A DNA stretch of 64,000 bases from Adiantum capillus-veneris (GCA_014529385.2 CM043949.1:146303350-146367349); one strand, 5' to 3'. Shown: positions 11,253-21,181, numbered from the stretch's first letter. The notes: a model not told the origin generated them from the sequence alone. Program-made: numbers and translations.

Positions 11253-12433
11253 ATGGCAACTAGAAGCTATGGACCGATTTTCATAGGCGAAGAGAACCCT
11301 GACGAGTGGATGTCGAATTTCGATATATGCTATCGTTGCGTATGCCGAACGAGGATAGCAAAATGCAGACTTTTCCTTTGGTGATGCGTGGTAAAGCTAA
11401 AGCATGGTATAAAGCGTTGGAAGGCGAGCCGAGGCAAGCATGGCCGGCTCTATGGGCAAGGTTTCTTCACGACTTTCGCAAAGAGGCGTCCCCAGTCGAG
11501 ATGGATGCGAAGCTGAAGGCGCTTAAGCAAGATGTAAGTGAAGAGTTTAATCATTTTTTGAGTCATTTTGAAGAGTGCTGGGCAGAGTTAGCGACAGCCA
11601 TGCAGCTGGCTAATGGAGACTACTTCAAGTTGGATAAGTTCATGGCGTGTCTGCATCCCAAAGTGAGAGAAAAGGTTGATTTCGAGAGCCCAGAGAATTA
11701 CAATGGTGCGGTAGCGATTGCACGGTCAAAGAGCAGAAAAATAAAGAAGAAGATAGAGCAGGGTGTGTTAGGCTATGAGACGATGGCCCATGTTCAGCGG
11801 CAAGAGTCCGAGGGAGGCTATACACGAAGAAAATCATGGAAATCGAGGTGTAGCTGTTGTGTCGTAAAATTGGGTGTGCACGGTGCAAGATTTGTCCGAG
11901 CAAATGCAGGAGTTGCGGCTCAGTGTCATGGATAGAGGACAACCAAGAGGAGCAAGAGGCAGGGCAAGGCCGCTGCCAAGTAGGTGTTACAATTGCGGAG
12001 AAGAGGGGCACTATGCACCTGATTGTCCTCAACCACAGAGAGAGAGAGAGGAGGTATCTACCCACTGTTTGGTAGAGGTCGAGGCCAAGGGCAATACAAT
12101 GGTCCAAGAGAGCAAGCGGTGGAGAATCTTGTGCAGCCAGCTCCACCAAATGGAGGTGAGGTCCCAAGAATAAACATCATAGGGGTGGATAAGCAGGATG
12201 TCGAAGTTTTGGCTAATAAGAGAGCCAGAGCTGAGAGAGAGACAGAGACAAAGCGGGAAACTAGAGCTCGCAAAGGCAAAGAGAAGGTGTATGAAGGTAG
12301 AGAGCATCCCGAGCCTAGCAAAAGGAGGCGTCGCAAGATCAAACAAGAGGATTTCCAGCTAGGGCGTGGCTATCCCGAGTACAATCTGGTAAGTGATGTT
12401 CAAAATCAGAAAGCTAACATTACTTTTGGTTAG
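11253..12433 (+). pseudogene. Gypsy-1 gag (frameshifted)
   Basis: Gag builds the virus-like particle and binds the element RNA. The ATG at 11253 gives MATRSYGPIFIGEENPDEW, then a frameshift near 11305. The next block carries the retrotransposon gag motif (FPLVMRGKAKAWYKALEG, LWARFLHDFRKEAS, about 11365-11480). A second shift near 11860 leads to the zinc knuckle CYNCGEEGHYAPDC (11988-12029). A third, near 12040, leads to the basic stretch KRARAERETETKRETRARK. The frame from 12023 then runs into protease and ends at TAG 12431-12433 (NITFG*LLALNP). At least three frameshifts make it a pseudogene. Confidence 0.85.
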
Positions 12434-14602
12434 CTGTTAGCTTTAAATCCAAATCTAAGGAGACAGTGGTCCACAAGTGTTAGCACGAGGTTGCCAAGAG
12501 CTAAGGGAAATGTGCAAGCGGTGCAAAACATGGCTTTGAGGGTAGGTAGCCCCACCGACGTTCTTCCGCTTGTGGATGCGATTATAGAAAAGAGGATGCA
12601 AGTATAAGCCTACATAGATGGCGGAGCGCAGATTTGTGTCATGACGGAAGCAGCCATGAAAGAGACGGGAGTCAAGGCAGTAGTCAAGTCAAACGTGCGC
12701 ATGAGGATGGCCAACCATACTAAGGCCAGGTGTCTGGGTGTGGCCTAGGATGTGAAGGTTAAGGTGATGGGCATAGAGTGCCTAATAGACTTTTTTGTGA
12801 TGAAGGCAGGGGATAATGCTTACCCAATCATTTTGGGTAGGCCATGGCTTTTGGCCATAGGAGCAAAGCAAGATTGGGAGAGCAAAGTGTTTACCTTGCC
12901 CGACAAAGAGAGAGAAAGACAAATTGTGCTTGATTTGAAGACCAAGGAGAGCAGTTCTTGTCCTATGGCAGTTAAAGACGAGGGCGACACGACGAGCTAC
13001 GAGTACGAGACAGAGACGGGTTATGATGAAGGCTATAGTAGCATAGGGGAAGAGGAGAGCGAGGATGACATGCTGAAGATAGATGCAGACTTATTCGGAG
13101 TCACCATAGATGACTCTCCACCTAAAGAAGAAGGTATGCAGTCTCAAGCTCATGGTCTAAGCATAGAGGAGGTTTCAAGCATGTTGAGTGAAGATTTAAC
13201 CAAAGGTGAAAAGGAAGGTTATATTCAACTGTGTGAGTCCTATCCCAATCTATTTGCGACGGAGTACAAGCATTTGTGAGGTGCAAAAGGGGTAGAGCAC
13301 AAGATTGTTCTTAAGGAGGGGCATAAGCCCACAGCACAGAAGCTGAGAAGACTAGGAGAAATCCAAAAGGAGGCCCTTTGGCAGGAGGTCAATAAGCTAC
13401 TAGATGCTGGTATCATATTCCCTGTGAAAGAGTCAGAGTGGGTCTCGCCAGTGGTCATAACCCCTAAGAAGAATGGGAAATGGAGAGTGTGTGTCGACTA
13501 CAAGCCACTGAATGCCGCGACTAAGAGGAATCATTATGCATTGCCGTTTTAAGATGAGATCCTAAACCAGGTGGCTGGGCATGAGAGATACTCGATTATG
13601 GATGGTTTCTCGTGGTACTTTCAGATAGGGATTGCACTTGAAGACCAGCTGAAGAGCACATTCATATCTCCATGGGGTTGTTTCGCTTACCACAAGATGC
13701 TGTTCGGATCGGTAAATACGTATGCCACCTTCCAAGACTAGATGAACAGGGTGTTTGGTCCATACTTGGGCCGTTTTATCAGGGTCTTTATGGATGATAT
13801 AGGCTGCTACAGTTCAAGATTGGAGCATTTATCGAAGCTGCAGTTATGCTTTCAAAGGCTTGATGAAGAAGGAGGTCAGTTGAATCCCAAGACGTGCAAG
13901 CTAGCACAGCCTCGAGCGCAGTTGTTAGGTCATGTGGTGTCGCAAAACGGTATAGAGGCTGATCTCGAAAAGGTAAAGGCATTGGTGTTGATGGAGCCAC
14001 CATCAGATGCCCAAGGTTTGGCTTCGTTTGTTCATAAGCTGAAGTATCTATCACGTTTCTTTTGTATGATGTTGCAATATGTGCATCCTCTTCAAAAGAG
14101 GGCTCAGCAAGTGCATGGTTATGAGTGGGATGGAGAAGCTCATGAAGCTTTTGACAGGGTCAAAGAGATTTTGTGTCAGTTGCCAGCGGTGTGTCCTCCC
14201 AATCGAGAGGATGACTTCTATGTGTCTATGACGGTGGACACGGTTGCTATTGGAGCGGTTCTACTACAAAAGGTAGGGAGAAGCTACAAGTCGATATACT
14301 TCGAGAGCAGGGTGATTAGCCCAGGAGAGGCTACCTACACCGAGGCAGAGCAGTGGGTGATGGCTCTGGTCTTTGCTTGCAGGAAATTTAAGGTCCATTT
14401 GATTGTGCACAAGTTTTTTGTGTTGACAGCTAATAATCTATTGCTAGAGGTAGTGCTACATTTAAAGCGAGGAAGGAGGATTATGAAGTGGGTGTTGGAG
14501 CTGCAGTTCGAGTTCAAGGTAGATCATACGGGCCGGTCTCACTTGGCAGACATCCTTGTGAGCAAGATCGTCGATTTGCCGGCCTATCCAAGAGTGGTAT
14601 GA
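12434..14602 (+). pseudogene. Gypsy-1 pol: protease, reverse transcriptase, RNase H (in frame but with stops)
   Basis: One frame runs through the whole segment. The aspartic protease shows AYIDGGAQICVMTE (about 12609) and AYPIILGRPWLL (about 12820). The RT shows WRVCVDYKPLN (about 13482), GCFAYHKMLFG (about 13678) and the active site RVFMDDIGCYS (about 13777). The Gypsy RNase H follows (VDTVAIGAVLLQ at about 14237, EAEQWVMALVFACRKF at about 14343). Stops lie at 12431, 12605, 12746, 13277, 13550, 13739 and 14600, with no frameshift over more than 3 kb. Each stop is one C-to-T change from CAG, CAA or CGA. The protease core is DGGA where many families have DSGA or DTGA; plant Tat proteases commonly have DGG. 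This copy cannot make a full polyprotein without readthrough. Confidence 0.9.
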
Positions 14603-15172
14603 GATGAAACTAAGGAGGAGCCTGATTTGGAGGATGCTTTTACAATGTGGTTCGAGGGAGCGTATCGAAGGGTAGTACAGAAAGCAAGAGGGGGTGTGGT
14701 GATACACGATCCACACGGCAAAGCTATATTTTGGAAGGCGTATGATCTGGAGGATGTTCACACCAATAATGAGGCGGAGTATCTCACTCTGCATTTGGGT
14801 CTTAAACAATGTATAGAATTTGGCATTTCAAGGTTGGTGGTGAAAGGAGATGCACTGCTAGTCATCAAACAACTTTTAGGCCAATGGCAGGTAAAGCGCG
14901 ATTCTTTGAAGCATTGGTTCTTTTCCATCAAAAAGATGCTAAAGTCTTTTGAAGAAGTTCAATTCAAGCATGTGAGGAGAGAGCAGAATCAAGAGGCGGA
15001 TCAGCTAGCAAGCAGCAAAGTACAGGTGCATGTTGCAGGTCTATATGTGGCCCCAACCACTTATGCAGGCAGGGATACTTTAAAGGAGATTGAAGGGTTT
15101 TTGGGTACAGGGCAATGTTTAGAGGGTTTGTCTAAGCTGCAAAAAGGTCCGCAAATTCACATTGATAGGTGA
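14603..15172 (+). pseudogene. Gypsy-1 second (archaeal-like) RNase H
   Basis: A second RNase H-fold domain lies between the Gypsy RNase H and integrase: MWFEGAYRRVVQKARGG, then NNEAEYLTLHLGLKQCIEFG, VVKGDALLVIKQLLGQW, and HVRREQNQEADQLASSK. It degrades RNA in RNA-DNA hybrids. The four acidic positions read Glu (FEGA, family usually Asp), Glu (NEAEY), Asp (KGDA) and Asp (EADQLA), so the first catalytic residue is a conservative change. It stays in the pol frame through 15172. A frame change near there leads into integrase. Its presence supports a Tat-lineage assignment. Confidence 0.8.
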
Positions 15173-16313
15173 GGACCTCATGAACTATGGGCGTGACGGA
15201 GTGCTTAGAAGGGTGTTGTACAAAGAAGAAATAGGAATGGTGCTGGAGCAATGCCACGAAGAAAGTGGACACCAGGGCAAAGACCAGATTCTGTTTCGAG
15301 TGCTTAGAGCAAGTTTTTGGTGGCCATCCATTGCGAAGGACGTGCATTACTGGTGCAAGACGTGCCACGAGTGTCAAACTATAGGTGAAAGACGACTGGT
15401 AGCGGACTCACAAGGTGCCATCATTGCACAAAGTGCTTTCGAGAAGTGGGGTTTGGATGCCATAGGCCCTCTCCCAAAGTCTACAAGCGGTAAGGAGTAC
15501 GTGGTGGTAGCCATTGACTACGTTACAAGGTGGGTCGAGGCCAAAGCAGTGAAGGAAGTAAATGCTAATGTGGTGGCTCAGTTTGTGTTTGATAACATCT
15601 GTTGCCGTTTTGGTGTTCCATGGGTGTTAGTTTCTGATAGGGGTCAGGGATTTAGAAGCAAGCTCATGAGTGCATTAGTGGAAAAGTTAAAGATTCAGCA
15701 TCTTTTTTCCTCGCTCTATCACCCTCAATGCAATGGTCTAGTCGAGAGTGCTAATGGTCAAATCGTCAAGATGTTAACAAAGTATGTGTACAAGCAGGAA
15801 GCTGAGTGGGAGACAAATCTAGAGAAGTGTCTGTGGGCGTATAGAACATCCTATAAAGTAGCTACAAGCTTCACTCCATTCGAGCTGGTCTATGGTAAAG
15901 AGGCTGTATTGCCAGTACATGCGTAGCTAGGTGCTTTGAAGGGTATGTGGCGTGTGAATGCCACCCAACAAGAAGTTCTACAGGATCGAATAGCCAGTTT
16001 AGAGGCTTTGCAGATGGACAGAGAGGCAGACTACTATGTGAAGCAGAGAGAGAAGCGGGTTGCTAAGTTTAATCAGAACCTGCTAGACAAGAAGATAGAA
16101 GAAGGAGACTTGGTCATGAAGTACGAAAGCTACTTGGATTTCACATTCCAAAAGAAGGTCAAGAAGAAGTGGATAGGTGTGTATAAAGTGCAGAAGGCCT
16201 TTTCGAATGGGACCTACCAGCTAGTAAGAGCAAATGGCAAGCTTCTTAGAAACAGGGTGAATGGTGTGCGGCTCAAATTGTATTTCGAGAGAAATTTAGT
16301 GCCTGAATTGTAG
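15162..16313 (+). pseudogene. Gypsy-1 integrase (one internal stop)
   Basis: The N-terminal zinc site is complete: CHEESGHQGKDQ ... CKTCHECQ (about 15252-15378). The catalytic core has all three acidic residues: WGLDAIGPLPKS (about 15450), VLVSDRGQGF (about 15630) and HPQCNGLVESANGQ (about 15722). It continues FELVYGKEAVLPVHA, then TAG at 15924-15926, then LGALKGMWRVNA and a C-terminal part (KKVKKKWIGVYKV, NGVRLKLYFERNLVPEL) ending TAG at 16311-16313. It is the best preserved enzyme of this element. No chromodomain is seen. Confidence 0.9.
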
Positions 16314-16477
16314 CAAATTGTAGTAAAGGGGGGTGGGCAACCCACCTAGAGCATGCAGCGTGCGAGAGAAAAGGGATGAAGCTTTTGTACATAGCTTGTA
16401 TATACAGTTATGGTTTTGTGAGTGCTTTTTATTGTCGGTTTAGTGTGCTAGTTTCAAAGTTTTGTACATATGCTTTT

Positions 16478-16500
16478 GGTCGAACATAAAATGTTCGACC
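16478..16500 (+). other. Perfect 10-bp stem-loop before the Gypsy-1 polypurine tract
   Basis: GGTCGAACAT, loop aaa, ATGTTCGACC, immediately followed by gagggggcttgg. The role is unknown. It is the last structured element before the 3' LTR. Confidence 0.85.
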
Positions 16501-16518
16501 GAGGGGGCTTGGCAATGA
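16501..16518 (+). other. Gypsy-1 polypurine tract
   Basis: gagggggcttggcaatga lies directly before the 3' LTR start TGGTGCAACC. It is purine-rich only in its first part, so the exact primer boundary is uncertain. Confidence 0.55.
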
Positions 16519-17051
16519 TGGTGCAACCAAAGTTGGTCCGAGCTAGGAGATGGTCTATGCTAGGCAGAGGCAGCAGGCAAGTGCAGTGCAGAAGGCTAGG
16601 GTAGGTGCCAAGGACCTAGGCAGCCAAGAGGTAGCGGAAGTGTATACTCCATGCGGATTTTTAGGCCAAAAGAGCTGCGGTATGGTCCAGATGGGATAGC
16701 AGATGAAGATGTCCGAAGGGCCCTATCAGTGTCCTAAAATGTAGTGTTCAGTGTGCTCTAGAAGCCGGTCCAGACGGCTCGACAAATGGAGCCCCGGTGT
16801 TTTGTGTGAGAGAGTGAGATTGAGCGGTTGTGTGTGCGTGTAAGGGTGGAGACAGGCCGTGGTAGCAGGTGTGCGTTGTGTGGTGGATTTGTGTAGTGTG
16901 TGAGCAGTGGAAATTGAGCAGACAGTGGTTTGCTAGTGTAAAGTGTTTCTTTGAAGGTGTTTTTTGAGAGGATAGGGGTGCTGTGGATACCCTGAGCTAT
17001 AGAGAGGCCCTTGTGTTTGTGCCGCGCGTGTTCCCCCATTCCCCCTCTCCA
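16519..17051 (+). repeat. Gypsy-1 3' LTR
   Basis: 533 bp, the same length as the 5' LTR. It ends CTCTCCA and is followed by the ACGT duplication and LINE-A sequence. Confidence 0.95.
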
Positions 17052-17055
17052 ACGT

Positions 17056-17744
17056 CTATTCATGGGTTACGGTGTGCCATTGGTCAGATACGGACATCTT
17101 CGCACCAGCTTGAGATTGAGACTGGTAGATTCAGAGGGATACCAGCAGCCAACAGGATATGCCGCCTATGCCACACAGAGCCAGAGACGGAGATGCATTA
17201 TGTATGTCAGTGCACAGTGTATTAGGAGATACGGGGTCGCTTCCATTGTCTATTCAGAGAAGGCTTCGGACGTTTCTCCAGAATCATGAGCGATTAGGAC
17301 CAAAGATTTCTTGGATTGTATTTGCTTGAGTTACACAGACACAGAGGCAGTTTATTAAAGAGATCTGGAGAAAGACAATTCCAAATATAGATTACTGATT
17401 TCTTCGCACCACTGCAAAGCTCAGCCCAAACTCACACCCGTGGTACTCTCATCGACTGAGCATTGGACTGAGGGAGATCGAGACGCCCCCGACTGAGGAG
17501 AGGAGCTTCACAACATCGATGGAGACTACAACAGAGGATTCAAGACATACTGTCTTGAGATCTAGAGTGTAGATGAGGATGGATTCAGTCGTCACTCATA
17601 CCCCACACAGTTCCAGCTAGTAGTACTTATAGTTTTTTTTTTGTTTTTTGTACCCAGACATGGTATCAGATTCACCAGTTTGTAACGGTTTGGTCTCATA
17701 GTTCATTTTGGCCTTTTGAAGACATAAATATATCATTTCATTTC

Positions 17745-17748
<4 letters not shown>
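17056..17748 (+). pseudogene. LINE-A ORF2 C-terminus and 3' tail
   Basis: It reads HGLRCAIGQIRTSSHQLEIE, then CRLCHTEPETEMHYVCQC (about 17160-17215). This is the zinc-binding tail seen in LINE-1, followed by decayed sequence with stops and a T-rich run at 17631-17650. The end gacataaatatatcatttca, then tttcatca, equals the LINE-1 tail and meets (TC)n. Confidence 0.85.

Positions 17749-17802
<54 letters not shown>
17749..17802. repeat. (TC)n microsatellite, 3' flank of LINE-A
   Basis: 54 bp of TC directly after the LINE-A tail. It is followed 23 bp later by a retrotransposon primer site, so the tract probably lay in an LTR. Confidence 0.95.
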
Positions 17803-17805
<3 letters not shown>

Positions 17806-17836
17806 GGCACATGCACACTCTCACATGGTATCAGAG
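17803..17836 (+). other. LTR end and primer binding site of an unidentified element
   Basis: gtcggcacatgcacactctcaca is followed by TGGTATCAGAG (17826-17836). The layout of TC tract, about 20-45 bp, CACA, then a tRNA-Met primer site is the same as in Copia-A (26795-26922). The rest of this element is not recognisable before the GLR exon. Confidence 0.55.
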
Positions 17837-18089
17837 TGTCAGTCCTGAAGGTGCACCTAAAGGTAGAGACCTATCTAGAGGTAGAGTCCTATCTAGAATT
17901 CTGAAATTATGAGAGCATTCATTACCTGTGGTAGGGTTTATTAAATCAATGCATGTCATCATCACACTTTGATGAATATGTTCATAAAGACTTAGCTTAT
18001 TTGCACAAATTAGCTGATTTACACGACTATGAAGACGTAACTAAAAGCAGCTAATGCCATGGCTGATTTGTTTCCCTTCAATAATGCAG

Positions 18090-18464
18090 GCATTTCATGA
18101 CAAAGATCTATCAGCTGCTTTTTCAGTAGCTCTCCTCAATCTTTCAGAAAGTGGGCAAATGCAAACACTGCAGGATGGCTGGAAGTTAAGTAACTTCCAG
18201 TGCCCTTCGAGGGTACAATCGACACGGCTAGATCTTAAGAGCTCACAAGGCCTATTTGTACTTCTGGGTGCGGCCATGTTTCTTTGCATATCCATCTTTA
18301 TGCTCAAGCACCTTGTGATTCCTTGTTCAATTTGGAGTTACGCACACTTTCGAGAAAATCAGCGACAAGATGCAATAGATGCTTACTGGGAGCCAAGATT
18401 GTATGCGTCAGTTCGAATGTTCTTCTCGCGGAGGCATGATCTCTTACCTGGAGAGATGACTTAG
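18090..18464 (+). CDS. Glutamate receptor-like channel (GLR), terminal exon
   Basis: Plant GLRs are plasma-membrane ligand-gated cation channels related to animal ionotropic glutamate receptors. A pyrimidine-rich stretch and an AG acceptor end at 18089. The exon then encodes AFHDKDLSAAFSVALLNLSE, the end of the second ligand-binding lobe, LQDGWKLSNFQCPS with the conserved cysteine region, and the last membrane helix LFVLLGAAMFLCISIFMLK. A basic cytoplasmic tail of about 50 residues ends at TAG 18462-18464. That makes 124 residues. Upstream exons are not in the window; the intron, or the left neighbour, is filled by the LINE-A/Gypsy-1 nest. The frame is intact, so the gene may be active. It could be a stranded exon if no upstream exons exist. 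Confidence 0.82.
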   Translation, partial: AFHDKDLSAAFSVALLNLSESGQMQTLQDGWKLSNFQCPSRVQSTRLDLKSSQGLFVLLGAAMFLCISIFMLKHLVIPCSIWSYAHFRENQRQDAIDAYWEPRLYASVRMFFSRRHDLLPGEMT

Positions 18465-18900
18465 ATGTGTATGTAAGGTTGGTGTAGGGCACCAACCAAC
18501 ATGGTGGTGTGTTTGTACATGAAGCTGGAAGCGTACATTTGACAATCTTATACTGTACTACCATTGTTGTACATTTGACCTAGCATCTCATATGTTTCAT
18601 CATACAAGAAACTGTACAGAATATTCTTTATTTTCTATCTTTTCTACCATTGAGTTTACTCAGTTTCAATAATAACAATGTTTTTTTCCAATGAACTGTG
18701 CTCCATTGATCTTGTCATTCTGTTCTTTGAGAAAAATGGCCACAGATGCTTGAATATTCTTTAAGGTTTTATCGTACAAGTGACTACAGAATATTCTCTT
18801 TGTTTTCTATCTTATCTTTCAATGAATATACTCATTCTCAAACGTTAACATGTTTTTGTTCAATGAACTGCATTTCATTGATGGCCTTTCAAATGTATGT
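18465..18900 (+). repeat. GLR 3' flank with a diverged duplication
   Basis: The segment 18593-18716 (gtttcatcatacaag ... caatgaactgtg ... ccattgatc) is repeated with about 20% divergence at 18765-18886 (gttttatcgtacaag ... caatgaactgca ... tcattgatgg). The period is about 172 bp. It lies where the 3' UTR and poly(A) signals of the GLR gene should be; AT-rich aataataacaat occurs in the first unit. Confidence 0.7.
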
Positions 18901-19501
18901 GTTATTGCAAACTTGTTCAATATATAGCATTATATTTCAGTAATGTTAAGTATTACTCTTGGTTAGCTACAAACCATTACCCTCTCAATCTCCACCTCTT
19001 CCTCTCATCTCATATATCTCCCGTCTACTTACAAGTTTTACGCACACTCAGCATCTACAGTTAATTAGGAGAAAGTTTAAAGAAAGAAAAACATCAACCA
19101 AAGCTTCCAAATATTCAACTGAGAGCTAAAAAGATCTCATGCTGTGGTAATGCCTGAGATCCTTGTCTAAATAGCTGGAATGGCTTTCCGAAGGTTGGTC
19201 AAGTTTGTAGGCAAGCTTAAACATTTGTATGATTCGAAAGAAATTCAGGCTTATTCTTACCTTGGATAGAGCTTCCAGCTTTTGATAGCTAAACAATTTG
19301 AAGCATTAGGTCTTCACAATTATTGGAAAAGCAACTTTTTTTAATGTTAGTTACGATGTTGAGAGGTGGAATGGCCAATTGGAACTTCAAGCAAGGAAAA
19401 TTGGATGGTAATAGTATAGTAAAATTAAAATTGTCCCAAACTTAGAAACACAAGAAGTTTTGAACAGATTCTCACAATAATTCACACTATGACTTACCTC
19501 G
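18901..19501. other. No gene recognised
   Basis: AT-rich sequence with no coding, repeat or RNA signal that I can support. Confidence 0.5.
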
Positions 19502-19656
19502 ACATCATGAGCTTTTGTGAGGGAGGCACGGCATACCTAGCTAGGTACCATTGGGGGCAGGGGACCGCCGGCCCGGTGGGGGGGGGCCGGGGGTCCCCCG
19601 CCCCCAATCGTACCTAGCTAGGTATGCAGTGCCTCCCGAACAGAAGCTCATGATGT
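19502..19656. repeat. GC-rich foldback (inverted-repeat) element, 155 bp
   Basis: The left arm starts acatcatgagctt and the right arm ends aagctcatgatgt. Both arms contain gggaggca(c), then the self-palindromic TACCTAGCTAGGTA, then attgggggc, meeting in a GC-rich centre near 19570-19590. Arms are about 70 bp with few mismatches. It encodes nothing. It looks like a MITE-like or foldback transposon, or a recent hairpin insertion. No convincing target duplication is visible. Confidence 0.85.
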
Positions 19657-20471
19657 TATGTATTGTATGGAAAACACTGAAAAAGGCTCCCTTTTCCTAC
19701 ATGAGAAAATTTCTAAATCTTCTTGTGAAAGTGACAGGACTTTGTATACAAGCCTTTTCATAAAGGGGTTGTTGAGCATGTTTCTTTTCTTTACCTTTCC
19801 TCATTCCATGAATCAGATTCCCTCCCTCTGCTGGAGGCAGAGATGCTACTTGAGGCAGCAAAAGGACTATCAAAGTAATTGGAAGCTCCTTGTTGTTGCC
19901 TACAATGGTGGTGTCGACAAAGAATGGACTTCCTTCTTTTACTCACTAATTCATTTCCCATAGGAGTGTCATGCTCACAAGATCTTGAATTCCTTTGTTG
20001 CAGACTATGGCTTCCCAATTCAAGCGTGTTCCTTGCTTGAGAGGTGTTGTGTACCACACACACTCTTGCCTTGCTTCTAAGCAGCTGACAACAACAAAGA
20101 TATACCCAACATGGAAGCTCTTTGTTGTTTTCACTGGATGCATTCAAATGTAATCACCTTTTCTTGCACCTTGACTGTATGTAATTGTACCCAAGACCTT
20201 CACGTGTGTGAAGAAAATTTAGAGGAGATAAGGGGCAATGTTGGAGAAACATGTTGTGCTTGACAATGCTTTGGTTGATATGTATGTCAAATGTGATTAA
20301 ACCAAGTAATTCATCTCCTCTACAACATCTTCCACTACAATATCATCTACTCAATAAAATCAGATGGTACCCCCCTACTACCGTACCAAGCCAAAAAAGC
20401 ATTTAGGTCTTGCCTTCATCAATTTTTTTTTTGAAAAATCATTGAGGCAACCTATTGTATGCGTGCATGTG

Positions 20472-20474
<3 letters not shown>
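19657..20474. other. No gene recognised
   Basis: About 0.8 kb without recognisable domains. Two weakly similar phrases (ggaagctccttgttgtt at about 19880 and ggaagctctttgttgtt at about 20113) suggest an old local duplication. Confidence 0.4.

Positions 20475-20531
<57 letters not shown>
20475..20531. repeat. (GA)n microsatellite
   Basis: 57 bp of pure GA, bounded on the right by the protein-like remnant at 20532-20766. Confidence 0.97.
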
Positions 20532-20533
<2 letters not shown>

Positions 20534-20766
20534 ATAAGCATCAATTGGTGCCAGCACTATCCAAGGTCCAATACGATGCATGCTTTGCCCAAAGTTTCGA
20601 GGAGGGACATACAGCCTATCTTCCAACCGAAAGCACGATCACCATACACATACCATGTATTAGGTGGGAGTTGGTTCGCCACCTCCTGAATACTCACATA
20701 TCCATGGCCCTGATCATGGTCAATATTAGTTTTCATGTCATAATACCCCTTGCAAGCCATCAACAT
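20532..20766 (-). pseudogene. Unrecognised protein-coding remnant
   Basis: Minus-strand frames give GHGYVSIQEVANQLPPNTWY, VYGDRAFGWKIGCM, and after a one-base shift PPRNFGQSMHRIGPWIVLAP and IDAYGL, ending at the GA tract. The composition looks like real protein and the frameshift joins smoothly, but I do not recognise the family. It may be a captured gene fragment or part of an unknown element. Confidence 0.35.
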
Positions 20767-20982
20767 GATGCTAAATAGCTAGAAAAAAATTACTACCAAT
20801 AATAATGGTTCTTGCTAAAAAAAACCATACTCACTCTCTTAAAATATGAAGGTGGGATTATACCAAGCATATGTTTTCTTCATATAGTGATTTGCAATCA
20901 TACATGTGAGAGTTTGGGGCACATGCACAATCCTTTCGTTCAGTTATGAAGCCTACCACATGTATAAAGAATCCATGATCAT

Positions 20983-21181
20983 GGACATGTGAAACCCTAC
21001 CTTGGTAAACATTGTTACAACTCAAATTCCTATGATTGATGCCCTTGTGAAAGGCAAAAGATCTTGCCCTGTTTTTTGGTCATGGACACATGAAACCCTA
21101 CCTCAGTAAACATAATTAGAAAAGTTCCTATGATTGATGCCCTTGTGAAGAGGGACAAAAGATCTTGCCCTGTCTTTTGGT
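20983..21181. repeat. Tandem duplication of about 100 bp, two units
   Basis: Units at about 20983-21078 and 21079-21181 share gaaaccctacct, cctatgattgatgcccttgt and agatcttgccctg. It is a local duplication at the 3' side of the Copia-C remnant. Confidence 0.8.

Larger units (their letters stand above)
10642..17051 (+). mobile_element. Gypsy-1: Ty3/Gypsy LTR retrotransposon with a second RNase H
   Basis: A structurally complete 6.4-kb element: 533-bp LTRs at both ends starting TG and ending CA, flanked by ACGT (10638-10641 and 17052-17055). The order is gag, protease, RT, RNase H, extra RNase H, integrase. Integrase after RNase H defines Ty3/Gypsy. The added archaeal-like RNase H before integrase is the hallmark of the plant Tat lineage. 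By eye the two LTRs differ at about nine positions (about 98.3% identity), yet gag-pol carries many stops and several frameshifts. The element splits LINE-A. Confidence 0.92.

Noticed and set aside
11640-12346. Minus-strand open frames over Gypsy-1 gag
   Set aside because: Antisense shadows of the gag knuckle and basic region, whose plus-strand motifs are clear.
12431-14602. Stop codons in Gypsy-1 being removed by U-to-C RNA editing, as in fern organelles
   Set aside because: That editing is known from organelle transcripts; this is nuclear retroelement sequence, and simple C-to-T decay explains it.
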